Shown: positions 19,635-29,015 of the stretch, in pieces
Numbering within the stretch: the first letter of the stretch is position 1
Layout: each line of letters starts with the position of its first letter
Origin: Bordetella parapertussis
Lineage (GTDB): Bacteria > Pseudomonadota > Gammaproteobacteria > Burkholderiales > Burkholderiaceae_C
Direction of reading: 5' to 3'
Length of the DNA stretch: 64,000 nucleotides
Assembly (NCBI GenBank): GCA_945878355.1
Contig: CAMCTC010000009.1
Location: 1-64,000 of the forward strand
Program-made: the position numbers and the translations under genes
Notes under the pieces: model-generated
The model's database searches: none
The model's input: the letters and a program-made list of their open reading frames with translations, nothing else
Told to the model about the DNA's origin: nothing

Positions 19635-21731
19635 TCAGGTGAAGGACTTGCCTTCGGCGACCAGACGGGACAACAAGGGCGCAGGCTGCCAGAACGAGGC
19701 GTCGTCCAAGGGGTTGGCAGCAAAGCGCTTCATCGCGGCCAGCACGTTGTACAGGCCGAACTGATCTGCGTGGCACAGCGGACCGCCACGGAACAACGGG
19801 AAGCCGTAGCCGGTGAGGTAGATCATGTCGATGTCGCTGGCCTTGTTGGCAATGCCTTCTTCCAGGATATGCCCAGCCTCATTGACCAGGCTGAAGACCA
19901 GGCGCTGGACGATCTCGTCGTCGGCTATCTTGCGCGGCGTGATGCCCATCGACTTGCGGTGGTCGGCAACCATCTGCTCGACCAGGGCCGAGGGGATCGC
20001 GTCGCGCTTGCCGGGCAGGTAGTCGTACCAGCCGGCGCCAGTCTTCTGGCCGTAGCGTCCCAGTTCGCACAACAGGTCCGCGGTCTTGCTGTACTTCAGG
20101 TTGGCGTGCTCGGTCGCACGGCGCTTGCGGATCGCCCAGCCGATGTCGTTGCCAGCCAGGTCGCCCATGCGGAATGGTCCCATCGCGAAACCGAACTTCT
20201 CGACCGCCCGGTCAACCTGGGCCGGCGTGCAGCCTTCGTCGAGCAAGAAGCCCGCCTGGCGGCTGTACTGCTCGATCATCCGGTTGCCGATGAAGCCATC
20301 GCAGACCCCGGAAACCACCGCGGTCTTCTTGATCTTCTTGGCAACGGCCATCACCGTGGCGAGCACGTCTTTAGCAGTCGCCTTGCCACGCACCACCTCG
20401 AGCAAGCGCATCACGTTGGCCGGGCTGAAGAAGTGCATGCCGACCACGTCTTGCGGGCGCCGCGTGAAGTTCGCGATCTTGTCAACGTCTAGCGTCGAGG
20501 TGTTGGAGGCCAGGATCGCACCCGGTTTGGCGATCGCATCGAGCTGCTTGAACACCGCCTCCTTGACGCCGATCTCCTCGAACACCGCCTCGATGATCAG
20601 ATCGGCGTCGGCCAAGTGGTCGTAACTCAGCGTCGTGGTCAGCAACGCCATGCGCTGTTCGTACTTGTCTGCCTTGAGCTTGCCCTTCTTGACCTGGGCC
20701 TCGTAGTTCTTGCGGATCGTCGCGACGCCGCGGTCCAGCGCGTCCTGCTTCATCTCGAGCATCGTCACCGGGACACCGGCGTTGAGGAAGTTCATCGTGA
20801 TGCCGCCGCCCATCGTGCCCGCGCCGATCACGCCGACCTTGGCGATGTTGCGCAAGGGCGTGCCACCGGGCACATCGGGGATCTTGCTGGCAGCGCGTTC
20901 GGCAAAGAATGCATGGCGCAGCGCCTTGGCCTCGGGCGAGTACAACAGGCCGAGGAAGATGCGCTGTTCTTCGGCAATGCCTTCATCCAGCGACCTCGAC
21001 TTGATCGACGCTGCCACGGCCTCGACGCAGGCCAGTGGCGCCGGGAAATTTTTGCTCATGCCCTTGACCGTGTTGCGGACGAACTGCACATAAGCGTCGG
21101 CGTTGGGGTGGCTGACCTTCAAGTCGCGCACCGTGGGCATCGGACGCACGCTGGCAATGCGCTTGGCGAAGGCAGCGGCAGCAGGGATCAACTCGCCCTC
21201 GACGATCTGGTCGAACAGCTTCTGGCCAGGCAGGCCGGCCAGCAGTTCGCTCTTGACCGGTTCGCCTGTCACGATCATGTTCATCGCCGTTTCCACGCCC
21301 AGCACGCGCGGCAGGCGCTGGGTACCACCGGCACCAGGGATCACACCGATCTTGACCTCGGGCAGCCCGATCGCTGCACCGGGCGAGGACACGCGGTACT
21401 GGCAGGACAGCGCGAGCTCCAGCCCGCCGCCCATGCAGATGCTGTGGATCGCGGCCACCACCGGCTTGCTGCTGGACTCGATCATCCTGATCAAAGTCAT
21501 CAGGTTGGGCTCGGCCAGCGCCTTAGGACTGTCGAGTTCGCTGATGTCAGCACCGGCAGAGAACGCCCGACCTGCGCCGGTCAGCACGACGGCTTGCACC
21601 GTGTTGTCGGCCAGCGCCTGGTTCAGCCCGTCGGCAATGCCCACACGGTTGGCATAGCTCAAGCCGTTGACCGGCGGGTTGTTCATCGTGATGACGGCAA
21701 CACCGTCGGTGACCTGGTAGATGGCGCTCAT
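19635..21731 (-). CDS. Bifunctional enoyl-CoA hydratase/3-hydroxyacyl-CoA dehydrogenase
   Basis: A 698-residue FadB/FadJ-type enzyme for the two middle steps of beta-oxidation. The N-terminal crotonase domain (1 to about 190) has [38 protein letters not shown] and [20 protein letters not shown], which include both catalytic glutamates. The NAD-binding domain starts at about 295 ([20 protein letters not shown]), and the dehydrogenase histidine is in [19 protein letters not shown]. Two C-terminal 3HCDH domains follow. The domain order matches monofunctional-epimerase-free FadJ/peroxisomal MFE1 types. Start chosen at the ATG at 21731. Confidence 0.95.
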   Translation of the reverse strand: MSAIYQVTDGVAVITMNNPPVNGLSYANRVGIADGLNQALADNTVQAVVLTGAGRAFSAGADISELDSPKALAEPNLMTLIRMIESSSKPVVAAIHSICMGGGLELALSCQYRVSSPGAAIGLPEVKIGVIPGAGGTQRLPRVLGVETAMNMIVTGEPVKSELLAGLPGQKLFDQIVEGELIPAAAAFAKRIASVRPMPTVRDLKVSHPNADAYVQFVRNTVKGMSKNFPAPLACVEAVAASIKSRSLDEGIAEEQRIFLGLLYSPEAKALRHAFFAERAASKIPDVPGGTPLRNIAKVGVIGAGTMGGGITMNFLNAGVPVTMLEMKQDALDRGVATIRKNYEAQVKKGKLKADKYEQRMALLTTTLSYDHLADADLIIEAVFEEIGVKEAVFKQLDAIAKPGAILASNTSTLDVDKIANFTRRPQDVVGMHFFSPANVMRLLEVVRGKATAKDVLATVMAVAKKIKKTAVVSGVCDGFIGNRMIEQYSRQAGFLLDEGCTPAQVDRAVEKFGFAMGPFRMGDLAGNDIGWAIRKRRATEHANLKYSKTADLLCELGRYGQKTGAGWYDYLPGKRDAIPSALVEQMVADHRKSMGITPRKIADDEIVQRLVFSLVNEAGHILEEGIANKASDIDMIYLTGYGFPLFRGGPLCHADQFGLYNVLAAMKRFAANPLDDASFWQPAPLLSRLVAEGKSFT

Positions 21732-21881
21732 GGCGAACCTTTCAACGCGGGAAAATTTCAGTGACTGCCTGTCAAAGCGGCTATACCGCCAAAATAGCAC
21801 GACCGTTCGATTCTAGGAATTCACGGTGGCCAGCGCCTGTCGCTGCAGCGACAAGGCCAGCCCGCGACGCGGACCCGTAAG

Positions 21882-23504
21882 CTATTTCAGCGGATGGGCC
21901 TTGAACTGCTCGCGCAGCTTGTTCTTCTGGATCTTGCCGGTCGCACCGAGCGGGATCGCATCGACGAACGCGACGTCGTCGGGGATCTGCCACTTCGCAA
22001 TACGGCCTTCGAAATGCGCGAGGATCTCCGCGGCTGTCGCGGCAGTACCAGGCTTTCTCATCACCACCAGCAGCGGCCGCTCGTCCCATTTTGGGTGCGG
22101 CACCGCAATGCAGGCGGCCATTGCTACCGTCGGATGGGCCATCGCGATGTTCTCGACATCGATAGAACTGATCCATTCCCCGCCGGACTTGATCACGTCC
22201 TTGCTGCGGTCGGTGATCTGCAGAAAACCATCGGCGTCTATCGCCGCCACATCGCCGGTCGGGAACCAGCCGTCCACCAGTGGGTCGCCGCCATCGCCCT
22301 TGAAGTAGTTCGAAATGATCCAGTGGCCTTTGACCAGCAGGTCGCCGCTGGCCTGGCCGTCCCAAGGCAATTCGGCGCCGTCGGCGTCGACGATCTTCAT
22401 CTCGACGCCGAACACGGCCCTGCCTTGTTTGGCCATGATGGCCAGTTGCTGATCTTCAGGCAAAGAGGTCTGGTGCAGCTTCAAGGTGCAGACCGTGCCC
22501 AGTGGCGACATCTCGGTCATGCCCCAGGCATGCAGCACGGTCACGCCGTAGTCGTCGCGGAATGTCTTGATCATCGCCGGTGGGCAGGCCGAGCCGCCGA
22601 TCACCGTCCGCGTCATCGTCGAGAACTTCAAACCGTTTTGGGCTGTGTGGTTGAGCAGGCCCAGCCAGACCGTGGGCACGCCAGCGGCCATCGTCACGCG
22701 CTCGGTCTCGATCAACTCGTAGACCGACTTGCCGTCGAGCGCGGCACCGGGAAACACCAGTTTGGCACCCGTCATCGCGGCGCCGTACGGAATGCCCCAG
22801 GCGTTGACATGGAACATCGGCACCACCGGCAGGATCACGTCGCGTGCCGACAAGCCCATCGAGTCGGGTAAGGCGCCGGCGAACGCATGCAGCATCGTCG
22901 AGCGGTGGCTGTAGAGCGCGCCCTTGGGGTTGCCAGTGGTGCCACTGGTGTAGCAAAGCGCTGCAGCACTGCGTTCGTCAAACTGCGGCCAGGCGTAGGC
23001 CTCGGACTCGTCGGCGATCCAGGCCTCGTAGCTGCTCAGGCCGGTGATGCCTGTCTCGGCCGGCAATTTATCGGCGTCGCACAGCGCGATCCAATGCTTG
23101 ACCGTCGTGCAATGCGACCAGATCGACTTGACGATGGGCAAAAAGCTCATGTCGAAGCACATCACCTGGTCTTCCGCGTGATTCGCGATCCAGGCGATCT
23201 GATCTGGCAGCAGGCGCGGGTTGACGGTGTGCACGACGCGGCCGCTGCCGGTGATGCCAAAGTACAGCTCGAGGTGGCGGTAGCCGTTCCAGGCCAGCGT
23301 CGCGACCCGATCGCCAAACCCCAGACCGAGACGGTCCAGCGCGTTGGCCACCCGACGCGACCGCTTGGCGGCATCGGCATAGGTGTAGCGGTGCAGATCG
23401 CCTTCGACCCGGCGCGACACGATCTCGGCCTCATGGTGGTGGCGGCCGGCGAAATCTATCAGGCTGGAAATCAGCAGCGGTTGGTCTTGCATCTGGCCGA
23501 GCAT
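21882..23504 (-). CDS. AMP-forming acyl-CoA ligase (fatty-acid CoA ligase)
   Basis: Activates a carboxylic acid to its CoA thioester via an acyl-adenylate. The 540-residue ANL enzyme has the P-loop-like motif CYTSGTTGNPKGALYSHRS, the A5 region LHAWGMTEMSPLGTVC, the hinge region WFPTGDVAAIDADGFLQITD and the C-terminal lysine in GATGKIQKNKLREQF. It resembles medium/long-chain fatty acyl-CoA ligases and methylthiopropionate-type ligases; the chain length is not readable. ATG at 23504 has AGAGGACT upstream. It is first in the degradation operon, 150 bp before the FadB-like gene. Confidence 0.94.
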   Translation of the reverse strand: MLGQMQDQPLLISSLIDFAGRHHHEAEIVSRRVEGDLHRYTYADAAKRSRRVANALDRLGLGFGDRVATLAWNGYRHLELYFGITGSGRVVHTVNPRLLPDQIAWIANHAEDQVMCFDMSFLPIVKSIWSHCTTVKHWIALCDADKLPAETGITGLSSYEAWIADESEAYAWPQFDERSAAALCYTSGTTGNPKGALYSHRSTMLHAFAGALPDSMGLSARDVILPVVPMFHVNAWGIPYGAAMTGAKLVFPGAALDGKSVYELIETERVTMAAGVPTVWLGLLNHTAQNGLKFSTMTRTVIGGSACPPAMIKTFRDDYGVTVLHAWGMTEMSPLGTVCTLKLHQTSLPEDQQLAIMAKQGRAVFGVEMKIVDADGAELPWDGQASGDLLVKGHWIISNYFKGDGGDPLVDGWFPTGDVAAIDADGFLQITDRSKDVIKSGGEWISSIDVENIAMAHPTVAMAACIAVPHPKWDERPLLVVMRKPGTAATAAEILAHFEGRIAKWQIPDDVAFVDAIPLGATGKIQKNKLREQFKAHPLK

Positions 23505-23667
23505 AGGAGTCCTCTGTGGCGGAATAAGGCTTGAATCGCACGGGTTGACGGCTGTTTCAGTCAACCGCGTCGGAACGGCAAGTATCGCGTCTTGCCGCCC
23601 CGACCAGCCAGGGGTGATTCCCAGCCATCGGCCTGCGGCAGCGACCAAACCATGACAATGTGCAAAC

Positions 23668-25182
23668 ATGAACGATCATCAGCCCTCGCTGTCCCCGGTG
23701 CATCAGACAGATCAGCTGCCATGGCGCGACTCGACGCTGCTGCACCAACTCGGCCCGGTATTCGGGACCGAGCTGGCACCCACTCCGTTGCCCGGCCTGC
23801 ACTGGATTGCGCACAGCCAGGCCTTGGCCGACGAACTGGCGCTGGGCAACTGGCTTGCCAGCGACGACGCGATCGCTCTGCTGGGCGGCAACGCGATGCC
23901 GCCGAAGGCTTCGCCGCTGGCCAGCGTCTACAGCGGACACCAGTTCGGCGTCTGGGCCGGCCAGCTCGGTGATGGCCGGGCACTGCTGCTGGGCGAGATC
24001 GACTCGCCCGCAGGCCGGATGGAGTTGCAGCTCAAGGGCGCCGGCCCGACGCCTTACTCGCGCAGCGCCGATGGCCGGGCGGTGCTGCGATCGTCGATCC
24101 GAGAATTCCTTTGCTCAGAAGCGATGCATGCGCTGGGCATCCCGACTACCCGGGCTTTGGGCATCGTCGGCTCATCGGCGCCGGTTTGGCGCGAAACCAG
24201 GGAGACGGCTGCGGTCGTCACCAGGGTCGCGCCGAGCTTTATCCGATTCGGCCATTTCGAGCATTTCGCCCACAGTTCGCGCGATACAGCCTCGCTGCAG
24301 GCGCTGGTCGACGCCGTGATAGATCGCCACTACCCAGCATGCCGAGGCGCAGAACAGCCGGTGCTGGCCTTGCTGGAAGCGGTGTCGCGACGCACCGCAG
24401 TGCTGATGGCCGACTGGCAGTCGGTAGGCTTTTGCCATGGTGTGATGAACACTGACAACATGTCTATCCTCGGCCTGACGATCGATTACGGGCCATTCGG
24501 CTTTCTAGACGCCTTTGACCCAGGCCATGTCTGCAACCATTCCGACCACCAAGGCCGCTACGCTTTTGCGCGCCAACCCAATGTCGGTTTCTGGAATCTG
24601 CATGCGCTGGCCCAGGCCTTGCAACCCTTGGTGGTCGGCGCCGACGATGTCGAGGCACTCAAGGCCGCCATGGAACCGTACAAGACCGTGTTCGCAGAGG
24701 CTTTGCAGCAACGCCTGCGCGCCAAGCTCGGGCTGACCACTGACCAGCCAGATGACGCCGATTTGGTCGACGACTTGCTGCGGCTGATGGCCCAGGACGG
24801 CTGCGACTACACCCTCACGATGCGTTCGCTCAGCCGCTTCTCAAGCGCAGCTGGCGCCAACAACGAGGCCGTGCGCGACTGGTTCATCGACCGAGAGAAG
24901 TTCAGCGCATGGTCTGCGCGCTACGTCGAGCGCTTGCACGCCGAGGCCAGTGTCGACGCCGAGCGCGCTGAGCGAATGGACCGCGTCAACCCGAAGTTCG
25001 TGCTGCGCAACCACCTGGCCGAATCAGCGATACGCTTGGCCCAGCGCGGCGACTTCAGCGAGGTCCAGCGCCTGCTGGCCGTGCTGCAGCAGCCCTTTGA
25101 TGAACACCCGAACGCCCCGGCTGCTTACGCAGCCTTGCCGCCCGATTGGGCCCACCAACTCGAAGTCTCCTGCTCGTCATGA
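23668..25182 (+). CDS. selO: SelO-type protein adenylyltransferase (YdiU)
   Basis: A pseudokinase-fold enzyme that transfers AMP to Ser/Thr/Tyr of proteins. The 504-residue product matches the family throughout: [60 protein letters not shown], and the active-site block [19 protein letters not shown] followed by [13 protein letters not shown]. The C-terminus is CSS: the cysteine is third from the end, where human SELENOO carries selenocysteine. It starts at the ATG at 23668, divergent from the acyl-CoA ligase, and its stop overlaps the msrB start as ATGA. Confidence 0.96.
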   Translation: MNDHQPSLSPVHQTDQLPWRDSTLLHQLGPVFGTELAPTPLPGLHWIAHSQALADELALGNWLASDDAIALLGGNAMPPKASPLASVYSGHQFGVWAGQLGDGRALLLGEIDSPAGRMELQLKGAGPTPYSRSADGRAVLRSSIREFLCSEAMHALGIPTTRALGIVGSSAPVWRETRETAAVVTRVAPSFIRFGHFEHFAHSSRDTASLQALVDAVIDRHYPACRGAEQPVLALLEAVSRRTAVLMADWQSVGFCHGVMNTDNMSILGLTIDYGPFGFLDAFDPGHVCNHSDHQGRYAFARQPNVGFWNLHALAQALQPLVVGADDVEALKAAMEPYKTVFAEALQQRLRAKLGLTTDQPDDADLVDDLLRLMAQDGCDYTLTMRSLSRFSSAAGANNEAVRDWFIDREKFSAWSARYVERLHAEASVDAERAERMDRVNPKFVLRNHLAESAIRLAQRGDFSEVQRLLAVLQQPFDEHPNAPAAYAALPPDWAHQLEVSCSS

Positions 25183-25631
25183 ACCCCTTTGGCATGAAAA
25201 CCAGCAATCCCGAGCCCCACCCGCAAGACGACCCGCGCTACCCGGTTCGCAAGAGCGATGCCGAATGGCGCGCCCAGCTCGACGCGATGCAGTACCAGGT
25301 CGCACGTCGCGCCGCCACCGAGCGACCTTTCACCGGCCAGTTCTGGGACCATTGGTCCGAAGGCGCCTACCGCTGCATCGGCTGCGGCCAGGCCTTGTTC
25401 GAGAGCGAAACCAAGTTCGATGCGGGCTGCGGTTGGCCCAGCTGGTGGAAAGAGCTCGAGCCCGGTCGCGTCGAGCGACTGGTCGATGACAGCCTGGGCA
25501 TGCGACGGGTGGAAGTTCGTTGCGCCCAATGTGGCACCCACCTCGGCCATGTCTTCGACGATGGCCCAGAACCAAGCGGCGAGCGCTTTTGCATCAATTC
25601 GGCGGCGATAGACTTCTCACCCAAGGCCTGA
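25179..25631 (+). CDS. msrB: Peptide-methionine (R)-S-oxide reductase
   Basis: Reduces methionine-R-sulfoxide in damaged proteins. The 150-residue product has the two zinc cysteine pairs (CIGCGQ and CAQCGTH), the substrate-pocket block [11 protein letters not shown], the GHVFDDGP loop and the catalytic cysteine in [14 protein letters not shown] further start at 25194 is possible; I chose 25179 because ATGA overlaps the selO stop. Coupling to selO makes sense, since SelO is redox-linked in its family. Confidence 0.95.
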   Translation: MNPFGMKTSNPEPHPQDDPRYPVRKSDAEWRAQLDAMQYQVARRAATERPFTGQFWDHWSEGAYRCIGCGQALFESETKFDAGCGWPSWWKELEPGRVERLVDDSLGMRRVEVRCAQCGTHLGHVFDDGPEPSGERFCINSAAIDFSPKA

Positions 25632-25683
25632 ACCTTCGCGCCACCAGCCGCCCGGCCGGCCGCGCCCGATACACTGCGCCAAC

Positions 25684-26328
25684 ATGAAAATTCTGCTCGA
25701 CTTTCTGCCGATCCTGCTGTTTTTCGGCACCTTCAAATACGCCGAATCGCACAAGGACTGGGCGGCGGCTTTCGCCACTGAACACCTGGGGTTCTTGGTC
25801 GACGGCGGCCAAGTCGGCGTCGCAGAGGCGCCAGTGATGCTGGCCACGGTGGTGGTCGTGATCGCCTCGCTGGCCCAGATCGTCTGGCTCAAGTCGCGCG
25901 GCAAGAAGGTTGACCTGATGCTGTGGATCAGCCTGGGACTGGTGGTGGTGCTGGGCGGCCTGACGATCTGGCTGCACAGCGAGACCTTCATCAAGTGGAA
26001 GCCCACGGGCCTTTACTGGGCGATGAGCCTGGCCTTCGTGATCAGCCAAACCTTCATGGGCCGCAACCTGCTCAAGCTGATGATCGGCCAGCAGATGAGT
26101 CTGCCTGAACCGATCTGGCATCGGCTGGGCTTGGCTTGGGCGGCATTCTTCGCAGCGATGGGCCTGCTCAATCTCTGGGTGGCCTTCAACTTCAGTACCG
26201 CGACCTGGGTCAACTTCAAGCTCTTCGGCGGCATCGGCTTGATGCTGCTGTTCACGCTGGCCCAGGGTCTCTACATCAGCCGCCACCTGCCTGCCGAGGA
26301 CAAGACCGCGGTCAAGGATCCGGGATGA
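25684..26328 (+). CDS. yciB: Inner-membrane septation protein A (YciB)
   Basis: A 214-residue protein with about five to six hydrophobic segments beginning MKILLDFLPILLFFGTFKYA, the typical YciB/IspZ N-terminus, and FIKWKPTGLYWAMSLAF in the middle. YciB interacts with cell-elongation and division proteins and affects envelope integrity; the molecular activity is not known. A GATACACT element lies just upstream of the ATG, so it may also have its own promoter with a very short leader. Its stop overlaps the bolA start. Confidence 0.94.
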   Translation: MKILLDFLPILLFFGTFKYAESHKDWAAAFATEHLGFLVDGGQVGVAEAPVMLATVVVVIASLAQIVWLKSRGKKVDLMLWISLGLVVVLGGLTIWLHSETFIKWKPTGLYWAMSLAFVISQTFMGRNLLKLMIGQQMSLPEPIWHRLGLAWAAFFAAMGLLNLWVAFNFSTATWVNFKLFGGIGLMLLFTLAQGLYISRHLPAEDKTAVKDPG

Positions 26329-26594
26329 GCGTGTCGTCGCAGCAGATCGAAGACGCGTTGCGCCTGGCGATCGTGCCGCTGCAGAGCTTGCAGGTGATCA
26401 ACGAGAGTCATTTGCACGTGGGCCATGCCGGCGCGGCTGAAGGTTCGCATTTCAGGGTGAAGATCGTCAGCGCATTGATGACCGGACTGGCAAGAGTCGC
26501 ACGGCATCGGCTTGTGTATGATGCCCTCCGCGAGGTGATACCCCAGGGTGTTCATGCCCTGGCGATCGAGGCTCAAAGCCCTGCCGAGGCCTGA
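26325..26594 (+). CDS. BolA-family protein
   Basis: A small 89-residue protein with the BolA fold: VINESHLHVGHAG, SHFRVKIVSALMTGLARV and the conserved HRLVYDALREVI. BolA-like proteins partner with monothiol glutaredoxins through a histidine to share an iron-sulfur cluster. The start at 26325 overlaps the yciB stop as ATGA. It is too short to say whether it is BolA or the IbaG type. Confidence 0.9.
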   Translation: MSVSSQQIEDALRLAIVPLQSLQVINESHLHVGHAGAAEGSHFRVKIVSALMTGLARVARHRLVYDALREVIPQGVHALAIEAQSPAEA

Positions 26595-26694
26595 TCCGGC
26601 GGCCTGGCAAAGGCCGATTCGCAGCAAACTTTCCCTCCAGCCGCCCATGCCCAGGGCGAGCCCGTCCAGTCCTCTTGAAAAGGCCAAGCAGCCC

Positions 26695-27504
26695 ATGATC
26701 CGCAACACTTTCGCCGTCCGCATGTCCGCCGTCGCGGTCGCAGCCACCTTGCTGCTGCCGTTGGCCGCTGGCGCCCAGAACATCACACAAGTCAACGGCA
26801 AGTCGGTGCCGAAGTCCCGGGTCGAGTTGCTGCTTCAGCAAGCGCAGCGGGCCGGTCAGCAGGTCACGCCAGAGATGCAGGGCATGGCCAAGGACGAGGT
26901 CGTGCGGCGCGAAATCTTCGCCCAAGAAGCCGAAAAACGCGGCATCGCAGCGCAACCTGATTACAAAGCGCAGATGGAACTCGCCCGCCAGAGCATCCTG
27001 ATCCGTGAGTTGTTCGAAGACTTCAAGAAAAAGAACCCGGTCACCGACGCAGAAGCCAAGGTCGAGTACGACAAGTTCAAGGCCCAATCCACAGGCACTG
27101 AATACCGGGCTAGACATATCCTGGTCGAGGGCGAAGAAGAAGCCAAGGCCTTGACCGCGCAGATCAAGGGCGGCGCCAAGTTCGAAGACCTGGCCAAGGC
27201 CAAGAGCAAAGACCCAGGGTCGGGCGCGAATGGCGGCGATCTGGACTTCGCCAAACCCGAGTCTTACGTGCCCGAGTTCGGCGCTGCGATGAGCAAGTTG
27301 AAGAAGGGCGAGATGACCGAGACCCCGGTCAAGACCCAATTCGGTTGGCACATCATCATGCTCGAAGACACGCGCGAAGCCCAATTCCCCGAGTTCGCGA
27401 GCGTCAAGCCGCAGATCCAGCAGCGCCTGTCGCAGACCAAGCTGCAGAAGTTCCAGGACGACATGCGCAAAGCCGCCAAGACGGACTACAAGTTCGCACC
27501 CTGA
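26695..27504 (+). CDS. Periplasmic peptidyl-prolyl isomerase (parvulin/PpiC type)
   Basis: Catalyses cis-trans isomerisation at proline, aiding periplasmic folding. The 269-residue product begins with a signal peptide (AVRMSAVAVAATLLLPLAAG-AQ, cleavage probably after AGA), then a helical SurA-like chaperone region, and one parvulin domain from about residue 135 (YRARHILVEGEEEAKAL, GGDLDFAKPESYVPEF, VKTQFGWHIIMLEDTR). The ATG at 26695 is used because it gives the signal peptide. It is the last gene of the selO-msrB-yciB-bolA run and is followed by a terminator. Confidence 0.94.
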   Translation: MIRNTFAVRMSAVAVAATLLLPLAAGAQNITQVNGKSVPKSRVELLLQQAQRAGQQVTPEMQGMAKDEVVRREIFAQEAEKRGIAAQPDYKAQMELARQSILIRELFEDFKKKNPVTDAEAKVEYDKFKAQSTGTEYRARHILVEGEEEAKALTAQIKGGAKFEDLAKAKSKDPGSGANGGDLDFAKPESYVPEFGAAMSKLKKGEMTETPVKTQFGWHIIMLEDTREAQFPEFASVKPQIQQRLSQTKLQKFQDDMRKAAKTDYKFAP

Positions 27505-27538
27505 GACCCCGAGCTGCTGCCAACCGGTGGCCAAGCAA

Positions 27539-27563
27539 CAGAGCGCCTCAGGGCGCTCTTTTT
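27539..27563 (+). terminator. Intrinsic terminator after ppiC-type gene
   Basis: AGAGCGCC and GGGCGCTCT form a stem (loop TCA) followed by TTTTT, 35 bp after the PPIase stop. It ends the selO operon and faces the convergent ybbA gene. Confidence 0.85.
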
Positions 27564-27591
27564 CATGTGCGCCCCGCAAGACAAGTCGGTT

Positions 27592-28266
27592 TTACGGCAC
27601 CAAGCGGCCAGCCTCGATCAGCAGTTGGCGATCGCAGCGGGTGGCGATGGCCCGGTCATGCGTGACGAGCACCAGCGTGGTGCCGGACTCGCGGTTCATC
27701 TCGAACATCAGCGCCATCACCCGCTCGCCGGTGGCATGGTCCAGGCTGCCGGTTGGCTCGTCGGCGAGCAGCACGGCCGGCTCGACGACAAAAGCTCTTG
27801 CCAGCGCCACGCGCTGTTGCTCGCCGCCCGACAGCGTGCGCGGGTAATGTTTGAGCCGCTCGCCCAGCCCCACGCGAGCCAGCATCTCGGCAGCCCGGGC
27901 ACGCGCATCAGACCGGCCCAGCAACTCCAGCGGCAGCATCACGTTCTCGAGCGCATTCAGGTGGCCCAGCAACTGGAAACTCTGGAACACGAAACCCAGC
28001 TTGCGCGCGCGCAGTCCGGCGCGCTCATCCTCACCGAGTGCGAACAGGTCTTCGCCATCGAGTCGCACCGTGCCACTGCTGGGATGGTCGAGCCCGGCGA
28101 TGATCGCCAGCAGCGTGCTTTTGCCTGATCCAGAGGCGCCGACGATGGCCGTCGATTGGCAGCGCTGCAATTGGAAGTCGATGTCGTGGAGAATCGTCAA
28201 AGTACCAGTGGAGTCAGAAACCGAGCGGCTGACATGCTCGACAGAAATGATGACGGGATCGCTCAT
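27592..28266 (-). CDS. ybbA: ABC transporter ATP-binding protein (YbbA/LolD-like)
   Basis: A 224-residue ATPase with Walker A GASGSGKSTLL, the Q-loop FVFQSFQLLGHLNALENV, signature LSGGEQQRVALARA, Walker B VLLADEPTGSLD and the H-loop VLVTHD. It belongs to the MacB/LolD/YbbA class that works with FtsX-like permeases; no permease gene is adjacent here. The partner YbbP of E. coli is absent from this window. The start ATG (28266-28264) overlaps the divergent tesA start region, as discussed for that gene. A longer open frame upstream runs antisense through tesA and is not the start. Confidence 0.92.
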   Translation of the reverse strand: MSDPVIISVEHVSRSVSDSTGTLTILHDIDFQLQRCQSTAIVGASGSGKSTLLAIIAGLDHPSSGTVRLDGEDLFALGEDERAGLRARKLGFVFQSFQLLGHLNALENVMLPLELLGRSDARARAAEMLARVGLGERLKHYPRTLSGGEQQRVALARAFVVEPAVLLADEPTGSLDHATGERVMALMFEMNRESGTTLVLVTHDRAIATRCDRQLLIEAGRLVP

Positions 28267-28273
28267 GGGATGG

Positions 28274-28933
28274 ATGTTGGCGCGACGCAAGTCGCGACGA
28301 GTGGCGCTGGCGCACTGTAGCCTGCTGGCCTTGGCGGCGCTGGCATTCGACCTGCCAAGCGCTGCGGCAACAAGCCCCAGGACACTGCTGGTCCTGGGCG
28401 ACAGCCTGTCGGCCGAGTACGGGCTGGCGCGCGGCAGCGGCTGGGTGGCGCTGCTCGAGCAACGCCTGGCGCAGGACAAAATTCCAGCCAAAGTGGTCAA
28501 CGCCAGCGTCAGTGGCGACACCACATCAGGCGGCAGGTCGCGCCTGCCCGCCTTGCTCAAGCAGATCCAACCCAGCCATGTGTTGATAGAGCTCGGTGGC
28601 AACGATGCGCTGCGCGGCCTGCCATTGCAGATGACCAAGGACAACCTGGCGACGATGGCGCGCCAGGCCAAGGCTGCAGGCGCCCGCGTGATGATCCTCG
28701 GCATGCAACTGCCACCGAATTACGGTGCACGCTACGGCCAGGAGTTCTCAGAGCTGTTTGCCCAGGTGGCACATGACAACGGCGCTGCGCTGGTGCCTTT
28801 CCTGCTCGCAGGCGTCGCCGACAGCCCGCAGGCTGATCGCTTGTTTCAGCCCGACCGCATCCATCCGACGGCTGAGGCCCATCCACGCATGCTGGCCAAT
28901 GTCTGGGCGGTGATGAAGCCCTGGCTGCGCTAA
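28274..28933 (+). CDS. tesA: Arylesterase / acyl-CoA thioesterase I-like SGNH hydrolase
   Basis: A GDSL/SGNH hydrolase of about 219 residues with an N-terminal signal sequence ending at AAATS. Block I is LLVLGDSLSAEYG (nucleophile Ser), block II VNASVSGDTTSGG (Gly), block III ELGGNDALRG (Asn) and block V FQPDRIHPTAEAH (Asp and His). In E. coli TesA is a periplasmic thioesterase/lysophospholipase. ATG at 28274 is preferred; ATG at 28265 is equally possible and would overlap the ybbA start codon on the other strand. The divergent ybbA-tesA pairing is also found in E. coli. Confidence 0.92.
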   Translation: MLARRKSRRVALAHCSLLALAALAFDLPSAAATSPRTLLVLGDSLSAEYGLARGSGWVALLEQRLAQDKIPAKVVNASVSGDTTSGGRSRLPALLKQIQPSHVLIELGGNDALRGLPLQMTKDNLATMARQAKAAGARVMILGMQLPPNYGARYGQEFSELFAQVAHDNGAALVPFLLAGVADSPQADRLFQPDRIHPTAEAHPRMLANVWAVMKPWLR

Positions 28934-29015
28934 AGCCTGAGTCTCAAGCCTTCAGCGGCGGGCGATCCACCCGATCAGGCCGCGTGTCGACATGCGCAGC
29001 CTACTGGGGTCCAGC

